Numbered from the stretch's first letter, positions 1 through 12,596 are shown. The stretch: DNA of 64,000 bases from Nageia nagi (GCA_050084985.1 JBITNC010000001.1:57970001-58034000); one strand, 5' to 3'. Notes: generated from the letters alone by a model not told the origin. Program-made: numbers and translations.

Positions 1-161
1 AAATTCCAATCTTCATCACTCATGGATGAGGGTTTCTTAATTTTATCTTCAAGAGGTTGGTAGAGTTCTTTTTGGTAGAGATAGTCTTCCATTTTCATTC
101 TCCAAAACTGAAATCCCTATCCATTAAACTTTTTAACCTTTAGCCTTCCTTACTCTAACAT
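1..161 (-). pseudogene. Tork-like Ty1/copia gag, N-terminal fragment
   Basis: Read on the minus strand, this stretch encodes the start of a copia Gag polyprotein, the particle-forming structural protein. It contains KVKKFNG, then [16 protein letters not shown] and later MSDEDWN. It lines up directly with the Gag of the complete copia element at 8604 ([25 protein letters not shown]), so the two are members of one family. The probable ATG is at 159-161, about 65 bases downstream of the primer-binding site on that strand. Two in-frame TAA/TAG stops, one just after the start and one after KVKKFNG, show that it is dead. The rest of the element lies beyond the left edge of the window. Confidence 0.75.
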
Positions 162-224
162 ATTTCTCCTCTTGGTTCCAATATACAAACAAGATTCACC
201 AAGCAAAATTGAACAAAACAACAA

Positions 225-236
225 GCTCTAATACCA
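225..236 (-). other. Primer-binding site of the left-edge copia element
   Basis: On the minus strand this reads TGGTATTAGAGC, one base from the TGGTATCAGAGC that plant copia elements use to bind initiator tRNA-Met. It sits two bases inside the LTR end and just upstream of the gag fragment, which fixes the orientation as minus. Confidence 0.75.
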
Positions 237-238
237 CT

Positions 239-520
239 TGTTAGGTTTAATCAATTTTATATAATATTAAGCATAGTAATTCCTCCTCATCCTTGGAAAA
301 AGAAGAAACAAGTACTAAACATAAAATAATAAGCAATAATCACACAAATGAGAGATAAGAGAGTTAGTGTGGTTCACCCAATGTGGGCTACTCTATGGGA
401 AATCTTTCAACCCTTAGAATTATGAATTATCCAATTCCTCCAAGAAATACACCAATAGAACAACCTTTCCACAACCTTCACTTTAGAGTATAATAGCACC
501 TCACTATATATCACTATCAA
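239..520 (-). repeat. 5' LTR (minus strand) of the left-edge copia element, far end uncertain
   Basis: The LTR boundary next to the primer-binding site is clear: in plus orientation it opens TGTTAGGTTTAATC. The stretch around 370-395 (GGTTCACCCAATGTGGGC) matches the transcription-start part of copia LTRs, as does the corresponding part of the LTR at 8052. The partner LTR is outside the window, so the distal end cannot be placed; 520 is a guess. Confidence 0.5.
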
Positions 521-950
521 ATAGGGAAAATTTTAGTTAGCTATTTGGCTAATCATGGCTATAATTTGGGATTCCTAACTTTTGATTTGGCTAATATAGT
601 GCATAATCATTCCCACATTAATGCTAAATTTTGATAAGTTTTTTAAAATTATTGATCATAGTAGGCAATAGTTCTACAAGTATTTTTAACTTTTTTAAAA
701 TATATTAGCCTTTGATTTTAATCCTATTTGGTGCACTTCCACCTTGAAATTAAAAAAATAAAATTAATCTGACCAAAATAGCTACCTATAGGTTAGTGTG
801 TGTGTGTGTGTGTGTATCCCATCCCATCTGATACCATCTTCCATTGCATCATAGAGGAAGTTAAAACATTATGCTTATTTTTTGATCCAGTAGAATATTG
901 ATCTTTTGTAAATCATGAGTTTTTCTAAGATTGCAATTAGTTTGTAACAT
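521..950. other. AT-rich spacer, nothing recognised
   Basis: No coding signal or known repeat is visible except a short GT microsatellite near 800. Confidence 0.6.
796..815. repeat. (GT)10 microsatellite
   Basis: Ten uninterrupted GT dinucleotides. Confidence 0.95.
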
Positions 951-1850
951 TTTTATCTACAACAAGTTTAGTCATTCAAGTTCTATAACTAGTCTAGAAT
1001 CTTCCTCATTGCATTTAGTCCAAAAGCTCCATTCTTTCATTAAATTCAAATCTTTTAAATCTACCTTAAATTTGAAACCTCTATGTATAAATAAAATGTG
1101 TTTATACACAAACATGCAAAAATTTTTTATAATAAAAATATGGATAAATAAATTGCATTTATAATAAAAGTTTATAATTGAAGTAAATTTACATAAAATA
1201 TATGAATAAAACTTATACCCAAATTGGTCTAAATAAACTGCATTTACACTTGAACATGTAAAATTATTTATAATAAAACATGGATAAAAGAAATAATTTA
1301 CACCAACAATGTATAAAATAAATGGATTTATATAAAGTAAATAAATAACTTTTACATCCATTTTAATCTACAATAAGTTTAACTGATCAAGTTCTACAAC
1401 TAGTCATGAACCTCCCTCATTGCATTTGATCTAAAATCTCCATTCTTGCATCTACTCTATATCCTCTAAATCTACCATTTGTCCAAAATGTCCATGTATA
1501 ACTAAGTGTACTTACACAACATAAACAATCAATGTTTACTTCTAAACTACTTTTAAAAAAACTACATATTTATTTAAACATGTAAAATTCTTTATAATAA
1601 AAAAATGGATAAATGAACTATGTTTACACTAGTAATGTATAAATGAAGTTCATTTACAAAAAGTAAATGAATAGTGTTTATAACCAAATTGGTCTAAACA
1701 AACTTTGTTTACAATAGAACTTGCAAAAACTTTTACAAAAAATAAAAGATAAATAAATTATGTTTACACACAAAATGCATTTCTAAAAAGTAAATGAACA
1801 CCATTTACACCCATTTTGATATGCAATAAGTTCTAAATGATTTACAAAAT
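951..1850. repeat. Imperfect tandem repeat, unit about 415 bp, two copies and part of a third
   Basis: The segment beginning ATCTACAACAAGTTTAGTCA near 955 recurs near 1368 (ATCTACAATAAGTTTAACTGA) and starts again near 1820. Both full copies carry the same landmarks in the same order: a CTCATTGCATTT box, a CTCCATTCTT box, and several shorter AT-rich sub-repeats around TTTATAATAAAA and GGATAAA. The open frames here are produced by the repeat and show no protein similarity. Confidence 0.65.
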
Positions 1851-2302
1851 ATTTTGTCAGTCTTTTACATATTTTTTAAAATTTGTATAAAATTCACGTA
1901 TGAATTTACATAGTAAATTTATTTTTCTAGTTAATTTAGTAATCATTTATAATCAAGATTCAAGTAGATTCACCAGGATTTTATAGGTCACTTTTAGAGG
2001 ATGGGTCTTAAATTTACCATGCTCTTAAACTCTAAACAAGAACATCAAAATCAACACTACAACAAATCTTAAAAATGTCATACCTAGACCTCAACCAAAA
2101 CACTCATATTTATAGATGGAAACCAATCTAAATTAAACCCAAGTTGAGTCAAAAAGGTCATGGAGTAGCTCCCCATGCCTTGTGTAACTCCTAAATAGAA
2201 ATAATGTATAGATTGAAATTAATTTTGAATGCTTGAGTTATAATTTGACACTCTTTATTTCACAACCAGTACACTATAGACTAGTTACTAATAGCTAATT
2301 GG
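1851..2302. other. AT-rich spacer upstream of Gypsy-A
   Basis: This is where a 5' LTR and leader of the gypsy element would be expected. I find no stretch matching the 3' LTR that begins at 19853, so the 5' LTR is either deleted, replaced or too diverged to see. Confidence 0.5.
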
Positions 2303-3990
2303 ATGGAACAAGATCAGCTACTAAGTAAAATATCCATTGCCATCCAACAAATGACTAATGTACTGAATGCTATTCACCAATTGATCCAACCACTAACCAA
2401 TTGACTTATTATGCTAAAAAATGAGAGATGTAATGATCCAATCCCTAATTAAACTCCATGCTCAATAAACTATTCAATCAACTTATGGATAATGGGGCAG
2501 TTTCATATGAAAATGATACAATTAAAGTGAAAGATCAAGAGCTTCTAGTTGTTAATATGGTAAATATGATTAATTTATGAGGAAAATGAAAAACCAATGA
2601 AGTTTTATGATGATTCAATTGAGGTTTTAGAATCAAAATTATATTAAGAATAAAAAAAGGAACATGTATGCAATGTTACAATAAGAAGTAAAATAGGTAC
2701 TCCTAATCCTGTTTCTTCTACAAAAGAGGTACCTTATACTTCTTCTCTTTCAAATAAGGAAAAGAAAAATGCAAGAAAAATATTTTTCATAATTCAAAAA
2801 ACACCAATGCTAATATTAGTTTTCTTGAATTATTTGAACATTTGATAAGAATAGAATGGTTTTATTTGAACTTCATAGGGGTATAAATGTTGATACTAAC
2901 ATTACAACAAGTACATTGGTAGGAATAGTTGATTATTTTAAATAGGTAATCATGCTATCTTTCAATGATGATTAAATTCCTACCCAAGAGATAATTCATA
3001 GCCATTTAGCTATGCATATTCATGTGAATATGTTAGGAAAGATAGTCAAATATGCACTAGTGGATGATGGACTTTGATTCAATCTAAAATTAGATAATGC
3101 ATAAGCTATAAAGGATAAAGTATAAGATAAAAGGATTTGATAATGTATAAAAGTTATGTTTTGGATACATTTCCATTCCATTTTGATTGGGACCAAAGAA
3201 TATAGAGATAAAGATATATGTCCTTCATAATAAGTTTCCTTATAACATCCTTCTTGGAAGATCATAGATCCATTCAATGAGGTTTGTATTATCTACTTTA
3301 CATAGGTTATTGAAATTTAACTATGAGGGAAAATAATGTGTAATTAAAGTTTCAGATGATACTAAGAGTATGATTTCGAGAATTGGAGTTGCTCTTGTTC
3401 CTTCCAATGAAATAGAAATCTAAGATGAGTTTGAGGAAGAAAGTAAGCATGATGAAAAAATGTATTATATAAGGAAATAGGTATTGTACCTATGCAGTTA
3501 GTTAGTAGGTGATTCAAGATGATATCAAAAGCTTTGGTAGAACTAGTATTTCATGGAGATGTCAATGTTCATATCATTTACAACATTTGCACCAGCACTA
3601 ATGCTTGTACTTAGATTTAAAAGAAGAAATACAATATTCATGGGTATTTCCATATGTATACTAAATTTATACATTATGAGTCCCATTAAAAAGATGAAAG
3701 TACAAAGGAGGTTTTGTATGACACAAAAACTTGAAAATCTATTAAGGAAAATGATGAAGAAGTCAAACTGAAGGCTACATGTTCATAAATCAACAAAAAG
3801 GTTAGAGCATTATAGTTTCATGCACCATTAGTTCTACAATACATAGGTTTTAAGAAGGTATAAAGGTAAAGGATTGGTAAAATCAAAGGAAGTAATAATG
3901 ATTTTACTATTAATATGTTTAAGTAAAATAGTGGTATGAGAGGAATTGGTTTAAATGATGATTCATCTTTTAAGAAATCAATTTTAGTTA
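2303..3990 (+). pseudogene. Gypsy-A gag/protease remnant
   Basis: This would encode the structural protein and aspartic protease that process the gypsy polyprotein. An ATG at 2303 opens a short helical-looking stretch with no strong homology. The protease is clear further on: near 3050 is ALVDDG, the position of the catalytic aspartate and flap start in Tat elements. Near 3241 comes YNILLGRS, a stop, then IHSMRFVLSTLHRLLKF, which is the conserved C-terminal LLGRPWIH and STLHxxLKF block. A charged spacer ending near 3990 resembles the G-rich linker before RT. Many stops and frameshifts are present. Its missing partner is the RT at about 15 kb. Confidence 0.7.
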
Positions 3991-4011
3991 ATTTAGATAA
4001 ATAATTAGAGG

Positions 4012-4016
4012 CATAA
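4012..4016. other. Target-site duplication CATAA, left copy
   Basis: CATAA here and at 14506-14510 flank the long-LTR element. The left LTR start (TATGCTTCATGAAGG) is slightly diverged from the right one (TGAGATTGAAGG), so the left junction rests partly on the TSD match itself. Confidence 0.6.
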
Positions 4017-4893
4017 TATGCTTCATGAAGGAAATTTAATTTACTTGATATTGTAATGTTGTAATTTTTTATTTGTTTTGGTTAAGGGATTTTATTTTCC
4101 AACCTTAGAGCATGGAAGTGCATTAAAAATTTGGTTGGAAGCCCCCTCCAATTTGCAACTTGTAGCACTATAGATTGAATGAGATATTTCAATCTCCTTT
4201 GACTTCTCCCTCTATGCAACATCTAATCAAATTTAGTCTAACAAAATTTTTTAGTGGATAAATCTAGTGTGCCATACTTTAGCTTTTACAACACTCCACC
4301 TCTTGTAGTACTCTCATGTAGTCTTTTTCAACATCCTTTTCTATAGCTCTATACTTCTTTGTCAGGCTCCTCCACTGTGATATGCACTCTTCCATAAGTT
4401 CCTTTAACTCCTCTAATAGTACAATGGTATTTTTCATATAACATTTTCTCTATAGACTACATAATACCAAGTCTAATTGCATAACACCTTATACATGGTT
4501 TCTCCTTATTAGTTGTATATCTAGCAAATTTATTGATTGTAGGAGTGTTGACTACGCATATATGATCATAGATCTAGTCCTTTGATTGAGATAGATATAT
4601 TTTGTACTACTTCATGAATTCCCATAATCCATGGTATTCTTATCCAATATTCTACTTTCCTTCTCATGGAGTTTCAGATCTATAAATGCCTAATTATCTT
4701 CCATTTAGGTTTGTCTTGATAGTTGTAGCCTCATATTGTTGGCCTGATGATCGCATAGTACTTAAGCGAATGGTTTTGGTTATTATTATTGCAGCCCATG
4801 AGTGTCCTAATGAAATATTATTTATAATGGTGGTATTTATTTTCAATAAGCAAATATGTGAGAGCTCGTAGCTCCATTTTTTATGATTTATTC

Positions 4894-4898
4894 CCTAG
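4894..4898. other. Empty Copia-1 target site in the sister LTR
   Basis: CCTAG occurs once here, inside the same context that in the other LTR is split by Copia-1 and carries CCTAG on both sides. It is a built-in record of the pre-insertion state. Confidence 0.85.
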
Positions 4899-6232
4899 TC
4901 CTTAAGCAATATGAAGACCATTGCACTTTATGTTGTGCATGACATGATGGGTGTCTTTGTTACACTAAACCATCACATTTTATATGTTAAATTTTTAAAG
5001 CATGTAATATTACATTAGATGATATTCTTATTATGTATTTGAGTCAATATAGAGAATATTTGATCCATTTAATGGTGTATATTCATGGAGCTTTCACTTC
5101 TTTATGGTTGTGTAGTGTGTTTTCCATTTTTGGGCCTGTATGTATAAGAAAACACTTTTTATTCTTCATATTAATGATATGAGTGTCTTACATGGTGATA
5201 TTTATCTATTTGGTTCATTTTAACTATGTGAGTACTTGTTTGTTTCCCATTTTGAGCATTAGATTTGGAGTTATTCATGGTTGTCCCAAACTACCTTTGT
5301 TCAAAACTAGTTTGCTTTTGGAGGCTAAATATTTCATTCTAGAACTCATTTTCATATGATTCCTTTTGATTTGGATTCCTAGTATCAACACCTTTATATC
5401 CATATATAACATACAATAATTTGTTAGTGGAACATACTCAAAAATAATAATCTTTGTACTTGTATTCATGTAGTCTTGCTCTTAAGCTTTGTAGAGTCTT
5501 TTAATTTGAGCTCATGTTTAACTCTTTGATCCTCCTTAAAAATTTACTAAAACTCTATCATCATATAAAGATGCTCATGCTGATCATTTTTATGGGTCAT
5601 AGTGTTGTGTCTCATTAAGATCCAAAAAAGTTATAGCCCTAGAAACTAGTCAAATTTTACAAAAATTTTCAATTTTCTTGAAAATTTTAACTTTTTAGAA
5701 ATTCGATAGAGTTCAAGCACCTAAAACTCAAAAAACCTCTATCAGAGTTTATTTTTTGACTTTTTCAAAGTTGTATCAAGTCCTAGTGAACTAAAAACTC
5801 CTAAAAATTTGGCATTTTCATTTTGCATTATTTATTGAGGTTTGATAAAGTTATTTTTTGTTTGAAAATGTCAAATTCACTTTTTGGGAGATCCAAAAGT
5901 CCATTTTAGGTGTGTGAGTAACCATTGGAAAGATATTTTCATCCTTTATCCAAATATAAGGTTAAATTAATATTTTGAGTAACTTTTATTTTTCTAAAAT
6001 TTCCTAAAATTCTAGAGCCTCTATTTCTTCAATTTGCAATAGTTCTTTATGTTTGAGAATTTCAAAATCCTTCAGTTTGGTGAACTGAAGGTTGGTATTA
6101 GATTTTGATAGTGTTTGAATGAATTCATAAATTAGTAGTTGATTACTATATATTCTTTAATTGGTATCATATATTAGTATCCTACTAGATGAGTTCGTCA
6201 ACTAGTGGTTTGTGAACCATGAAACTTTAACA

Positions 6233-6244
6233 TGGTATTAGAGC
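6233..6244 (+). other. Primer-binding-site-like sequence embedded within the LTR
   Basis: TGGTATTAGAGC directly follows TTAACA, so it looks like a true LTR end plus tRNA-Met site, yet LTR homology continues another 70 bases. The other LTR has the equivalent TGGTATCAAAGC at 14435-14446. The actual boundary at 6303 is followed by only TGGTATC. Confidence 0.6.
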
Positions 6245-6303
6245 TTGGAATCTTACTAGAGCAATTCATCAATTGGTGGTTGGTGAACCTTAAAATTCTA
6301 ACA

Positions 6304-7193
6304 TGGTATCAAATATTGTTTAGTATATTTGGGTTAAATGATCCTATTTTAGTGACATGATGATATTAAGGGAGAATAATATCATGTTCAACTCCAATGT
6401 AGCTTCTCCAGGATCTCTTGTACATCCTCTATTTAGCGTTCAAAGTTGTTTGCCTCCTACTAAGTGCCTTGTTTGCACTTGATATAGATGTTTTATGTGC
6501 TTAATAAGCATTTTAAAAACACTTTTCATGAAAAGGAGAGTAAGTTACCATGCCATGTGCTTTATTTGCACTAATCTAATGCTTTTTAGTAGAAGTGGAG
6601 TGTGCAATTCTACTATGTACTTTATTTGCACTGATTAGGCCCTATTGGGTGCCTCGGTAGCAGTGAACCAACACTTTTTTTTAGTATAGGAGAGTTTATT
6701 TTGTTTATTTCCACAAATGCACTATATTTGATTATGTTGGGTACCTTAATGTACTGAATCAACATGTTTTTACATGAAGCAGAGCAAACATTTTTTGGAT
6801 GCCTTTACTGCACTAGAACTAGCTATGATGGGTGCCTTTAGATGCACTAAACCATAATTAATAATTAGAGGAGAAAAAAAAATTCTTGGATGCCTTGCAT
6901 GAACTAGAACCAAATGTGTTGGGTGCTTCAATTTCACTAAACCAACACTTCATCAAAGTGGAGAGCTGACTTCTATTGAGTGTCATAGATGCACTAGATC
7001 CGATTGTGTTGGGTGCCTTAATGCACTAAACCAACACTTTTTTACATGGAGTAGAGTGAGATTTTATTAGGTTCCTTCAAATGCACTGATCCAGTATATT
7101 TCAAAAGGAGATTATAGACCTTTATTGGTTGGCTTTAGTTGCACTAACTAACACTTATGCAGTTATGGAGTATAAAAGATTTTACAATAAAGG
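6304..7193 (+). repeat. Internal domain of the long-LTR element: tandem 91-bp repeats
   Basis: After about 150 bp of leader, the interior is built from degenerate tandem units of 90-92 bp. The landmark TTGGGTGCC recurs near 6644, 6736, 6828, 6918 and 7008. Each unit is a diverged pair of half-units of about 45 bp, each carrying a GGTGCCTT box followed by GCACTA(A/G)A and often AACACTTTTT. No open frame of note is present. The final bases before the right LTR (ACAATAAAGG) form only a weak polypurine tract. Confidence 0.75.
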
Positions 7194-8046
7194 TGAGATT
7201 GAAGGAAATTTAATTTCCTTGATGTTGTAATGTTTTATTTTTTTGGATTGAGGGATTTTATTCACCAACCTTAGATAATGGAAATGCATTAAAATTTGCC
7301 AAAACCCCCTCCAATTTGCAACTTTTAGCATTATAGAATAGATGAAACATTTTAGTCTCCTTTGATTTCTGCCTCTATGTAGCATCTAGTTAGATTTGGT
7401 CTAATAGACTTTTTTGATGGATAGTCCTAGTATGCCATCCTTTAGCCACTGCAACATTCCACCACCTTAATCACCTACTATCTTTTTTAGTGTCCTCTTT
7501 TGTAGCTTTATACTTCTTCACCAAGCTCCTCCACTATGTTGTGCACTCTTCCACTAGTGCCTTTATCTCCAACATTCCAATGGTATTTTTAATATAACAT
7601 TATCTTTGGCCACATAACACTAATTCTAGTCAGATAACACTTTCTACATGTTTTCTCTCCATCATTCATATATCTACTAGCTTTATTGATTATATGAGTG
7701 TTGACTAGGCATGTATGCTCAAATATTTGGTCCTTTGATTGAGATAAATCTATTATGTATTGCATCATGGATTCCCATACTTCATGGAATGCTTCTCCAA
7801 CATGCCTCTACCCTTCATGTGGAGTTTCAAATCTATAAATGGTTGGTTATCTTTGGTCTAGGTTTGACTTGGTAGCTACAACCTCATGTTGTTGGCACGA
7901 TGACCAGATAGTCCTTAAGAGGATGTTTGTAGTTATTGTTGCTACAACCCATGAGTATCCCAATGGAACCTTATTTATAATGGTGGTATTATTTTTCTAT
8001 AACTAGACATGTGAGTGCTCTTAGGTCCACTTTTTATTGTTGTTAC

Positions 8047-8051
8047 CCTAG
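8047..8051. other. Target-site duplication CCTAG of Copia-1, left copy
   Basis: It is identical to 13086-13090 and present once at the paralogous empty site 4894-4898. Confidence 0.95.
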
Positions 8052-8528
8052 TGTTGTGTGTGGAGCATGATTGTTCAAAGTTCTTTGTTGCAGTTAGATG
8101 TATACCCCAGGAAGCTAAAAATGTTTGTAAAATTGCCTTGTAAAAGTATAGTAATTTCTAGTCAATCTGGGTCGTTCATTAGGTGAATAATATGACAGTA
8201 GAACTTATGTTTAGTTTAGGGTTTTTTCCCTAGATAAAAACCCCTTTTTTTTGTATGAGGGCATTGTAACAGACGTGATTGGGTGAGCGAGAAACAGAGA
8301 CATGAGACTATGAGAGAAAATAGAGGATATTACAGCGGATCTGCTATAGGTTGTATTTCTTCACTTTGCTGGATAATAGAAAGGAAGGATTGGCTGTTTG
8401 GTGTGGACGTAGCCCAAACTGGGTGAACCATGTATATCTGTGTCTCTCTTGTTTATGCATTTTCTATGTCTATATTTTCTACAATATTTTATGTGCTCCA
8501 TTGCTCCGAAATATATAATTTTCTAACA
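8052..8528 (+). repeat. Copia-1 5' LTR
   Basis: It begins TGTTGTGTGTGGAGC and ends TTTTCTAACA, giving canonical TG...CA ends. A TAGATAAAAACCCC stretch near 8232 may serve as the promoter TATA region, and the GTAGCCCAAACTGGGTGAACC block is typical of the R/U5 portion of plant copia LTRs. Confidence 0.95.
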
Positions 8529-8530
8529 AC

Positions 8531-8542
8531 TGGTATCAGAGC
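8531..8542 (+). other. Copia-1 primer-binding site
   Basis: TGGTATCAGAGC, complementary to the 3' end of plant initiator tRNA-Met, lies two bases inside the 5' LTR. Confidence 0.95.
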
Positions 8543-8603
8543 TGAAGGTCTATTTGGCTGATAAACTTGTAGGAAAGAAGGATTCCTTATTCAAGTGGGA
8601 GCA

Positions 8604-11600
8604 ATGGAAGAAGATGGTAAGTTTAGGGTCAAGAAATTTAACGGCCAAAACTTCTCACTATGGATGATGCAGATGGAAGATTATCTATATCAGAAAGATC
8701 TGTACCTACCATTGGGTGGAAAAACAAATAAGCTGACAGATATGACAGATGAAGATTGGAACCTTCTCGATAGAAAGGCACTCGAAGTAATATGGTTGAG
8801 CCTCGCTGCATCAGTCACCTTCAACATTTCGAAGGAAATAATGATAGAGGGTTTGTTTCAGACATTGTCAAAACTATATGAAAAACCCTCAGTCTCAAAC
8901 AAGGTATTTCTTATGAAACAGTTATTTAATATGAAGATGTCTGAAGGTGGATCTGTTGTAGATCATTTAAATGATTTTAATACTGTTATAAGTCAGTTAA
9001 GTTCTGTAGAGGTAAACTTTGATGATGAAGTTAGAGCTCTTTTATTCTTGTGTTCATTACCAGAAAGTTGGAATGGTTTAGTAATGGCCATTAGTAACTC
9101 TGTGTCTAGATCTAGTACTTTAAAGTTTGATGATGTTGTCGGTGCTATCCTTAGCGAGGAAATGCCATGAAAAAGCTCTGGTGAGACATCAGGAAATGCT
9201 TTGAGTGCAGATTCTAGGGGAAAAAAAATGGAAAAAGGAAAGAGCTCAGGATATCATAGTAAATCAAGGAAAGGTAGATCCAAGTCCAGATCAGGGTTAG
9301 AGTGCTGGAAATGCGGAAAGAAAGGACACCTAAAGAGAGACTGTAGATCTAGGAAGGGAAAAGAAGGAGATTCATAGCAAGAAAACAATCATGAAGCAAA
9401 TGTGACAGGTGAGATGTTGCAAGATGCTTTGATTCTTTCTTTCAAAAATATTAATAATTCATGGGTGGTAGATTCAGGGGCCTCATTCCATGCCACACCT
9501 GATAAGAAATATTTTCATGACTATGTTCAAGGAGATTTCGGACAAGTTCGTTTGGGTGATGATAAACCCTGTAAAATTGTTGGAATGGGTAAGGTTCTTG
9601 TAAAACAGTAGAATGGAAACCAATGGCTACTAAAGGAGGTAAGGCATGTTCTAGATCTAAGGAAAAATCTGATTTCAATAGGGCAGTTATGTAGTGAAGG
9701 TTATGTGACAACTTTCACAGATAAAGCTTGGAAGGTCACCAAAGGAGCCCTAGTAATAGCAAGAGGTGAAAAGGTTGGTACATTGTATTTATGCAATGGT
9801 ATTTCTAACTCTATTAATGCTTTAACTTCCAAAGGAGTAGATGCAGCATTATGGCATCATAGGCTCAGACGCATGAGTGAAAAGGGGATGAAGATTCTTC
9901 ACTCAAGAAATTTGTTGCCAGGTTTGAAGAATGTTGATTTGGATTTCTGTGAGAATTGCATTTATGGAAAACAGAAGAGAGTTAGATTTCTCAGAGTTGG
10001 GAAAGAAAAGAAGAGCCAAAAATTAGAGCTTGTGCATACAGATGTATGGGGACCTGCTCAGGTATCATCTCTTGGTGGCTCTCGTTATTATGTTACCTTT
10101 ATTGATGATGCAACTAGAAAAACTTGGATTTATTGTATTAAGAATAAATCTGATGTATTTGATACTTTCAAGAAATGGAAAGCTTTGGTTGAGATTGAGA
10201 CAGGAAAGAAATTGAAGTGTCTTAGAACAGACAATGGAGGTGAATATTGTAGCAAAGAGTTTGATAGGTACTATTCAGAACATGGAATTCGTAGAGAGAA
10301 GATAGTTCCAAGAACACCACAAGAAAATGGTGTGTCAGAAAAGATGAACAGGACAATCATGGAGCATGCAAGGTGCATGAGATTGCATGCAGGATTGCCT
10401 TTACAGTTTTGGGTAGAAATTGTAGATACTGCTGTTTATCTAATAAATAGAGGGCCTTCAAGTTCCTTGGATGGTGGTGTTCCAGAGGAAGCATGGATAG
10501 GTAAAAAGGTAAACTACTCTTTTTTAAAGCCTTTTGGTTGTTAAGCCTTTGTCCATATTGATAAAGAAAATAGAACAAAGCTTGAGGCAAAGTCAAAGAA
10601 ATGTACCTTTATTGGATATGGTGTTAATGATTTTGGTTATCGCTTATATGATTACAAAAATCACAAAATCATTAGGAGCAGAGATGTAATATTCAATGAA
10701 AAGGTCTTCTATAAGAATCAATTGCAGGACAAGAAACAAGAAAAAGAAAATAAGGAATATGCAGTTCTTGATGAAATCACTGGAAAAGTAAAGGCGCCTG
10801 AAAATAATAATAACCAACAACCACAACAGCAACAACCACCACAACAGTAATAGGCACCCCAAACACCTGAAAGTGGTGTTAGAAGATCTACCAGGATAAG
10901 TAGAGCCCCTGAACGATACTCTCCTTCATTATATTATTTATTGTTGATTGATTCTGGTGAACCTGAATGTTATGAAGAAGCAGTGTAGGTTCAAAGTAGG
11001 AAGAAGTGGGAGGTATCCATGGAAGAAGAGATGGACTCCTTAATGCATAACCAGACTTGGGATTTAGTCAGGTTGCCTGCAGGAAAAACTACACTAAAGA
11101 ATAAATGGGTTTACAGGCTGAAGGAAGAAGATGGAGGAAAATAGAGGTACAAAGCTAGACTTGTAGTGAAGGGGTTTGCATAGAAGAAAGGTATTGATTT
11201 TGATGAAATATTTTCTCCTGTTATTAAAATGACTTCAATCAGAACTATTTTTAGTCTTGTAGCAGCTGAAGATTTGCATCTTGAGCAGTTAGATGTAAAG
11301 ACAGCCTTTCTCCATGGGGATTTGGAGGAAGAGATATATATGCAATAGCCACAAGGATATGAGGTGAAAGGGAAGGAGAAACTAGTGTGCAGGTTGAAGA
11401 AGAGCTTGTATGGCTTAAAACAAGCTCCAAGGTAGTGGTATCTAAAATTTGACAAGTTTATGTCCGAACAAGGTTACACTAGATGTCACTCTGATCATTG
11501 TGTTTATTTGAAAAAGCAAAATGATGGTAGCTATATTATATTGTTATTGTATGTAGATGACATGCTTGTTGCAGGATCTAACATGTAGGAAATAAATGTG

Positions 11601-12511
11601 CTCAAAAGAAAATTGGCAAATTCATTTGCAATGAAGGATTTGGGAGCTGCAAAACAAATCCTTGGTATGAGAATCACTAGAGACAGGAAAAATCATAGAT
11701 TAACATTGTCTCATAATGAGTACATATAAAAGGTATTGAAAAGATTTAATATGCACAATGCAAAACTAGTTAGTACACCTTTTGCTAGCCATTTCAAACT
11801 TAGTAAGGAAATGTGCCCAAAGACCCAAGAAGACATGGATTATATGTCTAAAGTTCCATATGCATCAGCAGTTGGAAGCTTAATGTATGCAATGGTCTAC
11901 ACAAGGCTTGATATTGCACATGCAGTGGGAGTTGTAAGCAGGTACATGAACAATCTAGGAAAGGAACATTGGATGGTAGTGAAATGGATTCTCAGATATT
12001 TGAAAGGTACCACAAATCAAGCATTATGCTTTGGTGGTTCAAACATTTCCCTACAGGGATATGTTGATGCAGATATGGTAGGTGATAGAGATAATAGGAG
12101 GAGCACTATAGGATATGTATTTACTATTGGTGGAATAGCTGTCAGTTGGGTTTCAAAAATCCAAAGTGTTGTTGCACTTTCAACAACAGAAGCAGAGTAT
12201 GTTGCTGCTATAGAGGCTAGTAAAGAAATGATTTGGTTACAAAGGTTTATGGGTGAATTGGGTAAGGAGCATGATATGGGGACGCTATACAGTGATAGCC
12301 AAGTGCCATTCATCTTGCAAAGAACTCAGCATTTCATTCTAGGACTAAACACATACAGCTCAAGTACCATTTCATACGATCAGTGTTGGAAGATGGAGAG
12401 TTAAAGCTAGAAAAGATACATACTAGCTAGAATCCTATAGATATGTTAACAAAAGTTGTAACTAGGGAGAAACTAAGAATATGCTTAGTTTCAATTGGTC
12501 TTCAAGGATGA
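8604..12511 (+). pseudogene. Copia-1 gag-pol polyprotein, inactivated
   Basis: One reading frame runs from the ATG at 8604 to near 12300. Gag opens [17 protein letters not shown]; the track-long frame can be extended upstream only through a GTG. A perfect zinc knuckle CWKCGKKGHLKRDC lies near 9304, the protease motif WVVDSGASFH near 9460, and the integrase zinc and core from about 9840 (CENCIYGK, LVHTDVWGP, RTDNGGEY, PQENGVSEK). RT follows from about 11000 with YVDDML near 11550, then RNase H with VALSTTEAEYVAA near 12170. In-frame stops lie at 9168, 9375, 9609, 10542, 10848, 10851, 10986, 11142, 11181, 11346, 11433, 11586 and 11727. A one-base loss near 12302 shifts the RNase H tail, which has a further stop at 12428 and ends at 12509-12511. 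Most stops fit CAG, CAA or CGA codons hit by C-to-T change. Confidence 0.95.
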
Positions 12512-12596
12512 CAATGAAGATGAGAAATAGCCAGGTCCAAACAGGAGTCATTGTCCAGCAAATGAAGCAGCGGTGGAGTTGCTATAATCATTCTCC

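Larger units (their letters stand above)
4017..6303 (+). repeat. Left LTR of the long-LTR element
   Basis: It is homologous along its whole length to 7194-8051 plus 13091-14505. It contains the uninterrupted equivalent of the Copia-1 insertion site (TTCCCTAGTCCTTAAG near 4891). The last 145 bases hold a tandem duplication of about 71 bp that includes a second primer-binding-site-like sequence. Small open frames inside have no matching frame in the other LTR and are not genes. Confidence 0.75.

Noticed and set aside
931-1361. Overlapping plus- and minus-strand frames of 77 and 129 codons
   Set aside because: They fall inside the tandem repeat, are composed of Tyr, Phe, Asn and Lys as expected for random AT-rich DNA, and do not recur in the second repeat copy.
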